Counted from the stretch's first letter, positions 1 through 6,891 are shown. The stretch: DNA of 12,047 nt from Gammaproteobacteria bacterium (GCA_002691885.1 NZJB01000069.1:13556-25602), one strand, 5' to 3'. The notes: generated by a model from the letters alone, not told the origin. Translations and numbers: made by a program.

Positions 1-1
1 G

Positions 2-478
2 CTAGATCTTATTTTCGATCTGTACTCCCTTAGCTACTATCGTGTATTCCTTGATTTGCTCCCCAGGAGCAAACAAATCCTTCCGCCCCGCGTCTTCGGC
101 TAGATGCTCAGCCGCTTCATGTGACAGAACTTGCTCGGAAAGCGTGCCGTACAGGACAGCGCGCTGCATGCTCGTGTCAGTTGGCACGAAAAACCCATAA
201 TCCTCAAAAAAGATCCTTGCATGAGAATCTCCGTCGACCAAAATCATCCAACACCCTCTTGCTTGACAGACCTCTGTGATAAGTCCGGAAATTTTGAGCG
301 GAGACCCAGCTGTCGCTGCTGTATCTGCAATAGCTTGCTTAAGGGTCTTCACGGAGCCTGATTCTGGTATAGCGCTTCCAAAGCTTTGGTCGGGACTAAA
401 GGGAACCTCTGCGTTCACGGAGATCAGTAAAAGAATAACTAGCGTACACGCGCATGATTTCAATAAATTACGTACCAT
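2..478 (-). CDS. DUF4920-family secreted (periplasmic) protein
   Basis: This is a complete 158-residue protein. The ATG at 478 is preferred because GAGG lies 8 bases upstream (490-487) and a clear Sec signal peptide follows at once (residues 1-23: basic start, hydrophobic LVILLL core, cleavage after VNA). A longer frame from 553 has no good ribosome site and would bury the signal peptide. The mature part matches the DUF4920 pattern: a GxITEVCQARGCWM segment (Cys71 and Cys76), then a beta-rich stretch with ARIFFEDYGFFVP (88-99) and AVLYGTLSE (107-115). The family has no established biochemical role. The paired cysteines could bind metal or form a disulfide, which is inference. It diverges from a TonB receptor across a spacer carrying metal-regulator-like sites, so a periplasmic accessory role in metal handling is plausible. 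Family call is fairly firm; function is open. Confidence 0.8.
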   Translation of the reverse strand: MVRNLLKSCACTLVILLLISVNAEVPFSPDQSFGSAIPESGSVKTLKQAIADTAATAGSPLKISGLITEVCQARGCWMILVDGDSHARIFFEDYGFFVPTDTSMQRAVLYGTLSEQVLSHEAAEHLAEDAGRKDLFAPGEQIKEYTIVAKGVQIENKI

Positions 479-538
479 CACAACAACCTCAGTTTCAGTA
501 ATTGAGTTGCTTAAAGGTAGCAGGAATCTCATAACGAT

Positions 539-557
539 GCGAATCGATATCATTCTC
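539..557 (-). promoter_or_regulatory. Possible Fur-like box upstream of DUF4920 gene
   Basis: Read on the minus strand, this 19-base stretch begins GAGAATGATATCGATTC. By my count it matches the classical 19-bp Fur consensus (GATAATGATAATCATTATC) at about 13 of 19 positions. It lies 61-79 bases upstream of the chosen DUF4920 start, a reasonable operator position. The dyad is imperfect and AT-rich DNA gives chance matches, so this is a candidate only. Confidence 0.3.
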
Positions 558-671
558 GTTTGACAGGAGTTTTATCATATTCATGGTTGCGAACTGCATG
601 GTAAGAGAAGTGTCCCTCAAATACATCGCTGGATTTCGCGCTGGTGTGTCGGCACCGCGCATGGACCTAAC

Positions 672-698
672 CCAATATGTTATAACGTAACATATTGG
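672..698. promoter_or_regulatory. Perfect 11-bp inverted repeat, Zur-box-like operator
   Basis: The arms CCAATATGTTA (672-682) and TAACATATTGG (688-698) are exact inverse complements around a 5-base spacer, TAACG. The central 15 bases, TGTTATAACGTAACA, agree with the gammaproteobacterial Zur core (TGTTATAnTATAACA) at 12 of 14 defined positions. The site is 167 bases before the TonB receptor start and 194 bases before the DUF4920 start, so it could serve either or both. The dyad is certain. Assignment to Zur, the zinc-uptake repressor, is by motif resemblance and could be wrong; another dimeric repressor with TGTTA half-sites is possible. Confidence 0.55.
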
Positions 699-702
699 AA
701 AA

Positions 703-720
703 TCGAGATTAAAATCTCGA
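703..720. promoter_or_regulatory. Second perfect palindrome beside the Zur-like site
   Basis: TCGAGATT (703-710) and AATCTCGA (713-720) are exact 8-bp inverse complements with a 2-base AA spacer. A further AATTGAGATT half-site-like copy follows at 721-730. The palindrome begins 5 bases after the large inverted repeat ends, on the receptor side. Its sequence is unlike the first palindrome, so if it is an operator it would bind a different regulator. A hairpin in the receptor leader RNA is the other possibility. No T-run follows, so it is not a terminator. Confidence 0.35.
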
Positions 721-864
721 AATTGAGATTCGCAAACAAGCACCAGAGTGACCCGCTCAGGAATACCGAAACGAAAGAAACGCGGCGGTTATCTCACTGA
801 GAAGGTGCACCTCGCTGACCAAACAGAACAAATAAACAAAAGTTCAAAGCAAGGATAATGAAAA

Positions 865-1413
865 ATGCTACCCAAGAGAATGCTACGACTAAATAGAGTA
901 CTGACATATGTAGTGCTCAGCTTTACTGCAACGACAAGCGTTGTGCGAGCTCAGTCAGAATCAGTAATTAACGAGATTGTAGTTCCGGGCCGGGCCATCA
1001 ACACACTTGACCTCGAATCCATTTCGAGCGCCGGCAGTCGTCTAGGATTAACAGTAATTGAAACTCCGGCATCGATCGAACTCGTTAATTCAAGTTTAAT
1101 GCGCGCGCGAGGGTATAAAAGTATTGCGGATGCGGTAAAAAGTTTGCCTGGGGTTACCTCTGGAGAAAGCCCAGCAGCACCTTCCACATTCTCGATGCGT
1201 GGTTTCAGCCGAAGTTCAATCACCGTTCTCAGAGATGGCATCTGGCTGGGACCGGCTAACATGGTAATGCGGCCTCAAAACACTTTTAATCTCGACCGGA
1301 TTGAAGTGCTTCGAGGCCCCGGTTCTGCGTTACATGGCCAAGGTGTAGTTGGTGGAAGCGTAAATAGCGTGATAAACGAGCCTCTTCGAATGAACAACCA
1401 ATTGAAGTGCTAG
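865..1413 (+). CDS. TonB-dependent siderophore-type receptor, N-terminal plug fragment (frameshifted)
   Basis: These 182 codons form the first part of an outer-membrane TonB-dependent receptor. The ATG at 865 follows AAGG with 10-base spacing. Residues 1-29 are a Sec signal peptide ending VRA-Q, followed by a TonB-box-like stretch (INEIVVPGR, 35-43). The plug domain runs from about 60 to 172: ETPASIELV, the LPGVTSGE region, MRGFSRSSITVLRDG (111-125) and IEVLRGPGSALHGQG (146-160), all typical of FhuE/FecA-like receptors. The frame then runs into a stop at 1411. The next frame, read through the overlap, continues without a gap as NEQPIEVLASYGRFG, a normal plug-to-barrel junction. A single missing base near 1387-1392 explains the split. 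Alone this product would be a plug without a pore, so the gene is either inactive or mis-sequenced. Family is clear; substrate is unknown. Confidence 0.85.
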   Translation: MLPKRMLRLNRVLTYVVLSFTATTSVVRAQSESVINEIVVPGRAINTLDLESISSAGSRLGLTVIETPASIELVNSSLMRARGYKSIADAVKSLPGVTSGESPAAPSTFSMRGFSRSSITVLRDGIWLGPANMVMRPQNTFNLDRIEVLRGPGSALHGQGVVGGSVNSVINEPLRMNNQLKC

Positions 1414-3101
1414 CATCATACGGCCGTTTCGGCACCTATCAAGTCGGCGTGGGAGGGAACAAGCAACTAGGCGACTCTGTCTGGCTTAGGATCGATGCAA
1501 ATACTTACGGTTCGGATGGCTATGTTGATCGGATGGATTCTGAGTCGAATAATGTTACCGCAAGCCTTCTTTGGGAGGCTTCGGAGAATTTTAAAGTTGA
1601 GATACAGGCGGATTATCTCGATGATAGCCTCGCCGACTATTGGGGCACCCCCTTGGTTCCAAAAACATCAGCCGGCTCCCCATTAGGCGGTGTTGTTTCT
1701 ACTAGCTCTGGTGAAACGGTTGACGCACGGGCGAGATTCAAAAATTTTAACGTAAGTGACAGTGTGGCTGTTTCTGATCAATCGCTCTTTCGTGCGGACC
1801 TAACTTGGGAAGTTTCAGATAACATCCAACTACAGAATACAACTTACAGATTCAGCGCCGACCGAGACTGGGGAAATGCGGAGGGTTATGTCTACTGCAC
1901 TGAAGTAGTAGATGTCTGCACCGAGAAAGGTTTGATTCAACGTTATTATGGTTACTTCTTCGTAACGCACGAACAGGAGCTTCTCGGCAATCGGTTCACG
2001 GCAAACCTTAACCACCAAATCGGCGGGCGTGAAAATCGCCTTGTTGCGGGTTTTGAAATAACCGATTTAGACTTTTCCAGAGCGCGCGGTTTTAGGCGAC
2101 GTATTCCATTGGCTGCAAGCGACTCAGTGGATCCACTTACGCCCATTCCGGGCAGCTATGGCCGGAGGGAACTGCGCGGTATTAGCCCGACCGACATTGA
2201 TACTAGAGCGTTGTTCTTTGAGGATGCTTTTGAACTGACGGGTAACTTAACGCTGGTCGGCGCACTCCGGTACGAAGAGCTTGATCTAGTGCGACGGAAC
2301 TTTAATGATCTTGGTGTCTCAGAATCTTCCGGATTTGCCCGCGACTTCGATTGGGTGAGTGTGCGATTGGGCGCGGTTGTTCAGGTTTCAGACGATGTTT
2401 CCGCTTATGCGCAATACAGTGACGGTAAGGATCCGGTAAACGCAAATATTTTCTTAGTGAACTCAGGAGAAAACCTTGACCTTACGGACGCTAAACAATG
2501 GGAACTTGGTCTTAAAGGGAGTTGGCAAGACGGACGAACTGTAGCAACAATCGCGTATTTCGACATCGAGCGTGATGACGTATTGGAGCGAATCGGAGTT
2601 GACTCTGCAGCTAGTATAGGTGGTCGAGATTCGAGTGGACTTGAACTTTCATCATCGTTTAATCCCACTCCTAACTGGCGTGTGGGGGCAAATGCTTCAC
2701 TCATCGAAGCTGAATTTAAACGTTCTACAAATTTTGTTACTTTCGCGGGCAATCGCCCTCCCAACGTCGCGGACATGACGGGGAATCTGTGGACGTCTTA
2801 TAGCGAGGTTGCGGGATTGCCACTTGAGATAGGAGGCTCTGTACAGTACATAGATGACCGTTTTGGTGATAACGCTAATCAGGTTAGATTAAGTTCCTAC
2901 ACGCTCGTCGATTTGTTTGCAGCTTGGAGCGCGGAAAATTACAGTATTACAGCGAGGATAAATAACCTAACTGACGAAATTTATGTACCATGGTCAGACG
3001 TGTTTTATTTGCAGCAAAATGATCCTAGCTTTTTGTATGCCAATCAAATTCTACTGGCATCTCCTCGCAGTTTCGAAATTGGCCTAGAATTTAATCTCTG
3101 A
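1407..3101 (+). CDS. TonB-dependent siderophore-type receptor, C-terminal beta-barrel fragment (frameshifted)
   Basis: This frame carries the 22-strand barrel of the receptor begun at 865. The GTG at 1407 is only the first possible start; the true protein enters from the preceding frame. Barrel landmarks include LASYGRFGTYQVGVG, alternating Trp/Tyr/Asp-rich strands, SVRLGAVVQVSDDVSAYAQYS, WELGLKGSWQDGR and YFDIERDDV, GLELSSSF, and a closing VDLFAAWSAENYSITARINNLTDEIYVPW. It ends with a short amphipathic strand, RSFEIGLEFNL; the usual terminal aromatic residue is replaced by Leu. Joined to the plug fragment the receptor would be about 746 residues, the normal length for TonB-dependent siderophore receptors. 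The extracellular loops contain one Cys pair (YCTEVVDVC, coded near 1893-1922). The downstream PepSY gene and the Zur-like site suggest metallophore import. Ligand identity cannot be read from the sequence. Confidence 0.85.
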   Translation: MLASYGRFGTYQVGVGGNKQLGDSVWLRIDANTYGSDGYVDRMDSESNNVTASLLWEASENFKVEIQADYLDDSLADYWGTPLVPKTSAGSPLGGVVSTSSGETVDARARFKNFNVSDSVAVSDQSLFRADLTWEVSDNIQLQNTTYRFSADRDWGNAEGYVYCTEVVDVCTEKGLIQRYYGYFFVTHEQELLGNRFTANLNHQIGGRENRLVAGFEITDLDFSRARGFRRRIPLAASDSVDPLTPIPGSYGRRELRGISPTDIDTRALFFEDAFELTGNLTLVGALRYEELDLVRRNFNDLGVSESSGFARDFDWVSVRLGAVVQVSDDVSAYAQYSDGKDPVNANIFLVNSGENLDLTDAKQWELGLKGSWQDGRTVATIAYFDIERDDVLERIGVDSAASIGGRDSSGLELSSSFNPTPNWRVGANASLIEAEFKRSTNFVTFAGNRPPNVADMTGNLWTSYSEVAGLPLEIGGSVQYIDDRFGDNANQVRLSSYTLVDLFAAWSAENYSITARINNLTDEIYVPWSDVFYLQQNDPSFLYANQILLASPRSFEIGLEFNL

Positions 3102-3172
3102 CAAACGATTCAAGTTGCGTTCCAATAGGTATACTACCTCGTCTCTAAATTCGCAGCTTGCCAGCCTTGGCA

Positions 3173-3202
3173 AAGGGGTCTTACAAGTAGTTTTGGCCCC
3201 TT
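3173..3202 (+). other. Stem-loop between receptor and PepSY gene
   Basis: AAGGGGTC (3173-3180) can pair with GGCCCCTT (3195-3202), giving 8 pairs including one G-U around a 14-base loop. The following bases are CATGTATC rather than a T-run, so it is not a standard terminator. It ends 24 bases before the PepSY start, which has no recognisable Shine-Dalgarno. It might stabilise the receptor transcript or lower read-through into the second gene, but this is speculative. Confidence 0.3.
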
Positions 3203-3226
3203 CATGTATCAAAACAGCAATTCGTC

Positions 3227-4690
3227 ATGAAAAAACTTAAGAGGGCGCTTTTTGTTATACATCGATGGCTTGGCATCGTGATGTGTGCCTTTTTCTTTCT
3301 CTGGTTCGCTAGTGGTATGGTCATGATGTACGTTGAATACCCCGAACTCACCAGAGACGAGCGGCTAAAAAGCCTTCCTCCCCTTGATCTAGGTTCGATA
3401 AAGCACTCGCCTTACTCAGTGGTAGAAAGTCTCAATATTCCGAGTGTCTTCTCGTCAGTAAGTTTATCAAGTGTACAGGGCCGGCCTGCTTATCACTTTG
3501 GGTCTCCAGACTCGGAGACTACGATAGTTTTCGCTGATACTGCAGAGAAGTTTTTGGGTGCAGATGGTGAAGGCGCATTAGAAGAGGCAGTGCTTTCAGG
3601 TTTCAGTAGTTTGGATTCTGTACCAAATTACGACGGCCTGATACAGATTGATCAATGGACTGTGACCTCTTCATTAAATAAACATAGACCCCTGCATAAA
3701 GTCTCTTTGGGTGACCAAAAAGGTACGTCGCTGTATATATCGAGCCTCACAGGCCAAGTGGTGCGGGATACAAATCGACGAGAGCGATTTTGGAATTGGC
3801 TTGGCTCTACCATACATTGGATTTATCCATACCAACTCCGCAAGCACAATGCATTGTGGAGAGATGTGATCGTCTATCTTTCCATCCTGGGGTTATTTTC
3901 TGTACTTACCGGCACAATAATTGGACTGCTGAGGCTCCGGCCATTCAAGAAGTTTAAAGGCATTAATGTGAGTCCATATTCTGGCTGGATGTGGTGGCAC
4001 CACATTTCCGGATTACTATCCGTGATATTTGTCTCGACCTTTATGTTTAGCGGCTTGATGTCAATGGGACCTTGGGGGGTGTTCCAATCCAACTCGTCGG
4101 CACAGGAGCAGATTTCCAATTATACTGGGCAATCAATTTTTCGGCTCGCTTCAATGCCAGATGTTCTATTGAGCTCGCAAGAGTCAAATTCGCCTTTAAA
4201 GGAAGTGACATGGCATCACATAGATAGCGTACCCTACTTAATCACGCACTATGAAAATGGAGACCGAAACGCTGTTTTTAATGAAACAGATAATGAGGGC
4301 AATCTCGATTTGGTCGACCTAATAAAAAAAGCCGCCTCGGAGCTGCTTCCGGATAATCGCTTGCTGTCGATCGACTTGATTGACGATTTCGATGATTTTT
4401 ACTACACAAGACACAATAGTTTTCGTCCGTTACCCATTTTTCGCGCACGCTTCGATGATAGTGAATCGACTTGGTATCACATTGATTCTCGAACGGGCCT
4501 ACCAGTAAGTCGTGTGACTGACGCGAGTCGGCGAGAAAGATGGTTATTCAATGGCTTGCATAGCTTGGACTTTCAAATCCTGTGGACTCGCCGGCCACTT
4601 TGGGATTTCGTGGTAGTCCTTCTGAGTCTGGCGGGAATGGGGTTTTCTGCAACCTCCATCGCCGTCGGCTTACGGTATTTGAGAAATTGA
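3227..4690 (+). CDS. PepSY-associated four-helix inner-membrane protein (siderophore reductase-like)
   Basis: This 487-residue protein has the layout of PepSY-associated TM proteins. Helix 1 is at about 13-35 after a KKLKR start. A large periplasmic part follows, then helices at about 212-234, 257-280 and 459-483. Candidate haem-ligand histidines lie at helix ends: His12 (IHRW), His197, His258-His259 (WWHHISG) and His445. The soluble part contains two related segments, at 170-198 (YISSLTGQVVRDTNRRERFW...H) and 417-445 (YHIDSRTGLPVSRVTDASRRER...H), the usual PepSY repeat. Relatives beside siderophore receptors (FoxB/PiuB type) are linked to reductive release of metal from siderophores at the inner membrane. 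It lies 125 bases after the receptor, probably in the same transcription unit. No clear ribosome site precedes the ATG; the start is chosen by the conserved KKLKR...HRWLG opening. Family is confident; reductase role is inferred. Confidence 0.85.
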   Translation: MKKLKRALFVIHRWLGIVMCAFFFLWFASGMVMMYVEYPELTRDERLKSLPPLDLGSIKHSPYSVVESLNIPSVFSSVSLSSVQGRPAYHFGSPDSETTIVFADTAEKFLGADGEGALEEAVLSGFSSLDSVPNYDGLIQIDQWTVTSSLNKHRPLHKVSLGDQKGTSLYISSLTGQVVRDTNRRERFWNWLGSTIHWIYPYQLRKHNALWRDVIVYLSILGLFSVLTGTIIGLLRLRPFKKFKGINVSPYSGWMWWHHISGLLSVIFVSTFMFSGLMSMGPWGVFQSNSSAQEQISNYTGQSIFRLASMPDVLLSSQESNSPLKEVTWHHIDSVPYLITHYENGDRNAVFNETDNEGNLDLVDLIKKAASELLPDNRLLSIDLIDDFDDFYYTRHNSFRPLPIFRARFDDSESTWYHIDSRTGLPVSRVTDASRRERWLFNGLHSLDFQILWTRRPLWDFVVVLLSLAGMGFSATSIAVGLRYLRN

Positions 4691-4808
4691 TCAATCTGCA
4701 TAAATTTGCGCGCAGGTAGCTTTTGATGTTTTCCAGTTTCTATGAACTTACTTAATATTGAGGAATTAACGACTCTTCGAAAAAAAGTGGAGACAAGGGC
4801 ATTAAACA

Positions 4809-5059
4809 ATGCCAAAAAGGCACCTGGAATTGCGTCACACTGACTTAGAAAACGGTTGCAGTTGTCCGCCTTTGGAGCGTGAATACTGGCAAGCACTCGA
4901 AATCCTAGCCTATGAATGTGGTTGGAATAACTGGCGTGAGTTTTTCATATACGGGTCTTTCCTGAAAAACCCAAAGACATGCCTTTGGCTAGTTTTGTAA
5001 GACAGGCAATTAGTAAGTATCCATTTGAGGTTTCCGAAACGAGAAGGTCAACTCCTTAA
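4809..5059 (+). pseudogene. Small ribbon-helix-helix-like protein, apparently frameshifted
   Basis: From the ATG at 4809 (AAGGG about 10 bases upstream) the frame reads MPKRHLELRH, then LEREYWQALEILAYECGW, which resembles the helix of the RHH_4-type domain (LExxFWxALxxIAxxxG). This frame ends at 5000 with a non-family-like tail. The frame one base back (phase of 4940) continues well: RVFPEKPKDMPLASFVRQAISKYPFE, stopping at 5057-5059. Its LASFVRQAI matches the usual C-terminal LASALRxxxL of this family. One missing base within about 4941-4952, for example in the T-run at 4941-4945 or at TAC-GGG, would join them into a protein of about 83 residues. It may be a decayed gene or a sequencing error. 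It follows the PepSY gene by 118 bases on the same strand. RHH proteins of this size usually bind DNA, but the assignment here is moderate. Confidence 0.45.
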
Positions 5060-5348
5060 AAACCGCCTTTCCTTTTACTGATACGGGGTAACGACAAGAT
5101 GAGGCGGGACATCAGTTAAGAAGCTAACAATGCAGCAGCGTGGGCGATTCGGCAGATTCAAAAGTATCGGCTTTTCAAAGTGACAGCATGTTTCCTGAAT
5201 CTTATAGATGGGCGGTATGGAGCAGATACGAGTAGCATTTACTACCCCCACAGATAAAGAAAGGAACTAAGATACCGATATGCTTGTCAAGGGGATGTGA
5301 GCTTTATTACGGGCTCGTTTCTCTGCTCCTTGATAACAGAAGTCTTTG
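5060..5348. other. Gene-poor stretch after the RHH-like gene
   Basis: I see no convincing gene here. There are only very short frames, such as 17 codons from 5130 (MQQRGRFGRFKSIGFSK), with no supporting ribosome site. There is no tRNA-like cloverleaf. CCGCCT (5063-5068) and AGGCGG (5102-5107) could pair across 33 bases, but that is weak. The stretch ends at a strong plus-strand terminator, so it may be a 3' untranslated region or contain a small RNA; nothing in it demonstrates either. Confidence 0.4.
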
Positions 5349-5391
5349 AGCGGCATACTCTTTAATGTGGGTTGAGGAGATGCCGCTTTTT
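5349..5391 (+). terminator. Rho-independent terminator, plus strand
   Basis: AGCGGCAT (5349-5356) pairs exactly with ATGCCGCT (5380-5387). The inner CTC (5358-5360) can also pair with GAG after a bulged A. The stem runs straight into TTTTT (5387-5391). Outer TTGATAA (5330-5336) and TTATCAA (5390-5396) are also complementary and could extend the structure. There is no T-run on the other strand, so it acts on rightward transcripts, most likely those from the receptor/PepSY/RHH side. The leftward hydrolase gene ends 186 bases further on. Confidence 0.7.
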
Positions 5392-5576
5392 ATCAAAGAT
5401 TCACTCCAGTAAGTCCGTAAGGTTACAAATATTAGGCAGCTTGAGGGCCTACCCCTAATTTTTAAGCCCCTTCACTTCTGTGCAAAAATAACGGCTAGGT
5501 TGGGGATTATTCCTATAAAAATTTCAGAATATTCTTTGAGGTTTATGCAGAGCCATCCGTGTCTTTCCCGGTTGCC
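5392..5576. other. Intergenic region between convergent transcription units
   Basis: No gene is visible. AGGG and CCCT around 5443-5456 could form a 4-bp stem followed by TAATTTTT on the plus strand, too weak to call a second terminator. I found no clear minus-strand terminator for the hydrolase gene ending at 5577. Confidence 0.3.
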
Positions 5577-6827
5577 CTAGGTAGACCACTGGCCTGATTG
5601 ATTCAAGTGATAACCAAGACTTCCATATGTTGAGTCGAGCAAGCTTTGTCCTCGTACATTAAGTGCGGTTCCCTCTCCCATCGCATTCATACAATATCCA
5701 AAGGACATTTTAGCCCCCGGGTCTGCTAGCCCAATAGAGCCACCAAAACCAGGACAACCAAAAGCTTCTTCAGACATTAAAATGGAATCTTGATTGCCTG
5801 GTTTGCCAGAACGGTTGTCCATCGCTTTTGTAAAGCCTTCACTAAATCTCATCGGGACCAATAATGCTTTATCCAACTCGGAGGCAGTGCTGACGTTAGA
5901 CATTCGGCTTATTTGATCTTGGTCAACAAAACGAGTTCCGTTTAATTCTCCCCCACAGGCAAAAGGCGCATATATACCTGCAAGTCCTCTCGCTGTTGCA
6001 AGACCACCTGCAGCAGGTATTTCCGACTTCAACGCGATTGGTGTTTGAAACCTCTCCATATGCCCGCCATCATTGTTAAATAACTTCGCCTGAATTCCCT
6101 CTGGATTCGCTTCCACACTTAAGAAGAAGTCAGCAGCTGGCTCTGTTTGTTCTGGGAAAATCATTGTGGCCACGGTATCCATCTGGTGCTCTTCGAGTCC
6201 CATATAAAACTCAAGACCGAGCGGTCCAGAGAACTCTGACCTTAAAAATTCACCAATCGTCTGACCAGTAACGCGACGAAGAATCTCTCCGCACAAAAAA
6301 CCCTTTGTCAGACCGTGATACCCCTGGTCTGTTCCCGGCTCCCACCATAGCTCCGCATCCTCAAGGATTTTGGTTATCAGTGCCCAGTCATAGTATGCAT
6401 CTGCTGGCACGGGCTCTTTGATGGCTGGTAATCCCGCAGTATGATTTAAGAACATCTTAACTGTTGTCGCTGCCTTGCTTCCGACACCGTACTCAGGCCA
6501 ATATTCGGAAACAGGTGCATCGAGATCCAAAAGCCCTCTAGAGGCCAATGTATGCAAACAGATCGAAGTCGCTCCTTTGGTCGAAGACCACACCACAGGC
6601 ATGGTTTCCTTAACCCAAAGCTTTCTCGATTCTGCATCTGCAACACCACCCCACAAGTCTACTACTGTCTCACCGTCTAAAGTTACAGATACTCCAGCAC
6701 CAACCTCTCCGCGAGAATAGAAATTTTGAGAAAACTCTTCCATGACACGCTCAAAGCGAGAATCGTAATATCCCTGCACGGAAATCAGGCCATCTGGCGT
6801 TTCTAATTCTTGATAATAATCTTTCAT
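5577..6827 (-). CDS. Serine hydrolase, class C beta-lactamase / esterase family (PF00144-type)
   Basis: This is a 416-residue cytoplasmic enzyme with no signal peptide. The ATG at 6827 has AAGGA 7 bases upstream. Catalytic features of the beta-lactamase/EstB/LACTB fold are visible. SSTK at 81-84 gives the nucleophile Ser81 and Lys84. Tyr170 in QGYHGLTKGFLCGEIL stands in for the YxN motif. NHTAGLP (128-134) is the usual structural motif after the first helix, and WEPGTDQGYH is the typical segment leading to the Tyr. GCPGFGGSIGLADP (357-370) corresponds to the third-motif region, where relatives normally have GHPGxGGS; here the His is Cys358. Members hydrolyse esters, lactones or amides, and many prefer small esters rather than beta-lactams; the substrate is unknown. 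The gene follows the ABM-fold gene by 64 bases on the same strand and is probably co-transcribed with it. Family confidence is high. Confidence 0.88.
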   Translation of the reverse strand: MKDYYQELETPDGLISVQGYYDSRFERVMEEFSQNFYSRGEVGAGVSVTLDGETVVDLWGGVADAESRKLWVKETMPVVWSSTKGATSICLHTLASRGLLDLDAPVSEYWPEYGVGSKAATTVKMFLNHTAGLPAIKEPVPADAYYDWALITKILEDAELWWEPGTDQGYHGLTKGFLCGEILRRVTGQTIGEFLRSEFSGPLGLEFYMGLEEHQMDTVATMIFPEQTEPAADFFLSVEANPEGIQAKLFNNDGGHMERFQTPIALKSEIPAAGGLATARGLAGIYAPFACGGELNGTRFVDQDQISRMSNVSTASELDKALLVPMRFSEGFTKAMDNRSGKPGNQDSILMSEEAFGCPGFGGSIGLADPGAKMSFGYCMNAMGEGTALNVRGQSLLDSTYGSLGYHLNQSGQWST

Positions 6828-6891
6828 TCGGTCGTCCTTAGAATTTTTGACATGGATGGGGTTAACTCATTAAAACTTCAGGTTCTAATTG

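Larger units (their letters stand above)
479..864. promoter_or_regulatory. Divergent control region between DUF4920 gene and TonB receptor
   Basis: This 386-base spacer has no credible gene; the frames crossing it look like shadows. It holds the start-proximal sequences of two divergent genes, a Fur-like site near the DUF4920 side, and two adjacent perfect palindromes near the middle (listed separately). I could not find convincing -35/-10 pairs. A TATAAC hexamer lies inside the large palindrome on each strand, but neither has a good -35 partner. The concentration of dyad symmetry suggests repressor control of one or both genes. Confidence 0.5.

Noticed and set aside
854..872. Fur-box-like match overlapping the receptor start codon
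   Set aside because: The match is explained by an A-rich ribosome-site and start region (GATAATGAAAAATG) and has no dyad symmetry.
858..896. Alternative ATG at 858 giving a 12-codon frame
   Set aside because: It stops after twelve codons, and the frame from 865 gives a proper signal peptide and plug domain.
951..1262. 103-codon minus-strand frame inside the receptor gene
   Set aside because: It is the antisense shadow of the plug domain, with no ribosome site or family match.
1384..1413. Programmed -1 ribosomal frameshifting in the receptor
   Set aside because: No X-XXY-YYZ slippery heptamer and no obvious downstream structure; a base loss is the simpler explanation.
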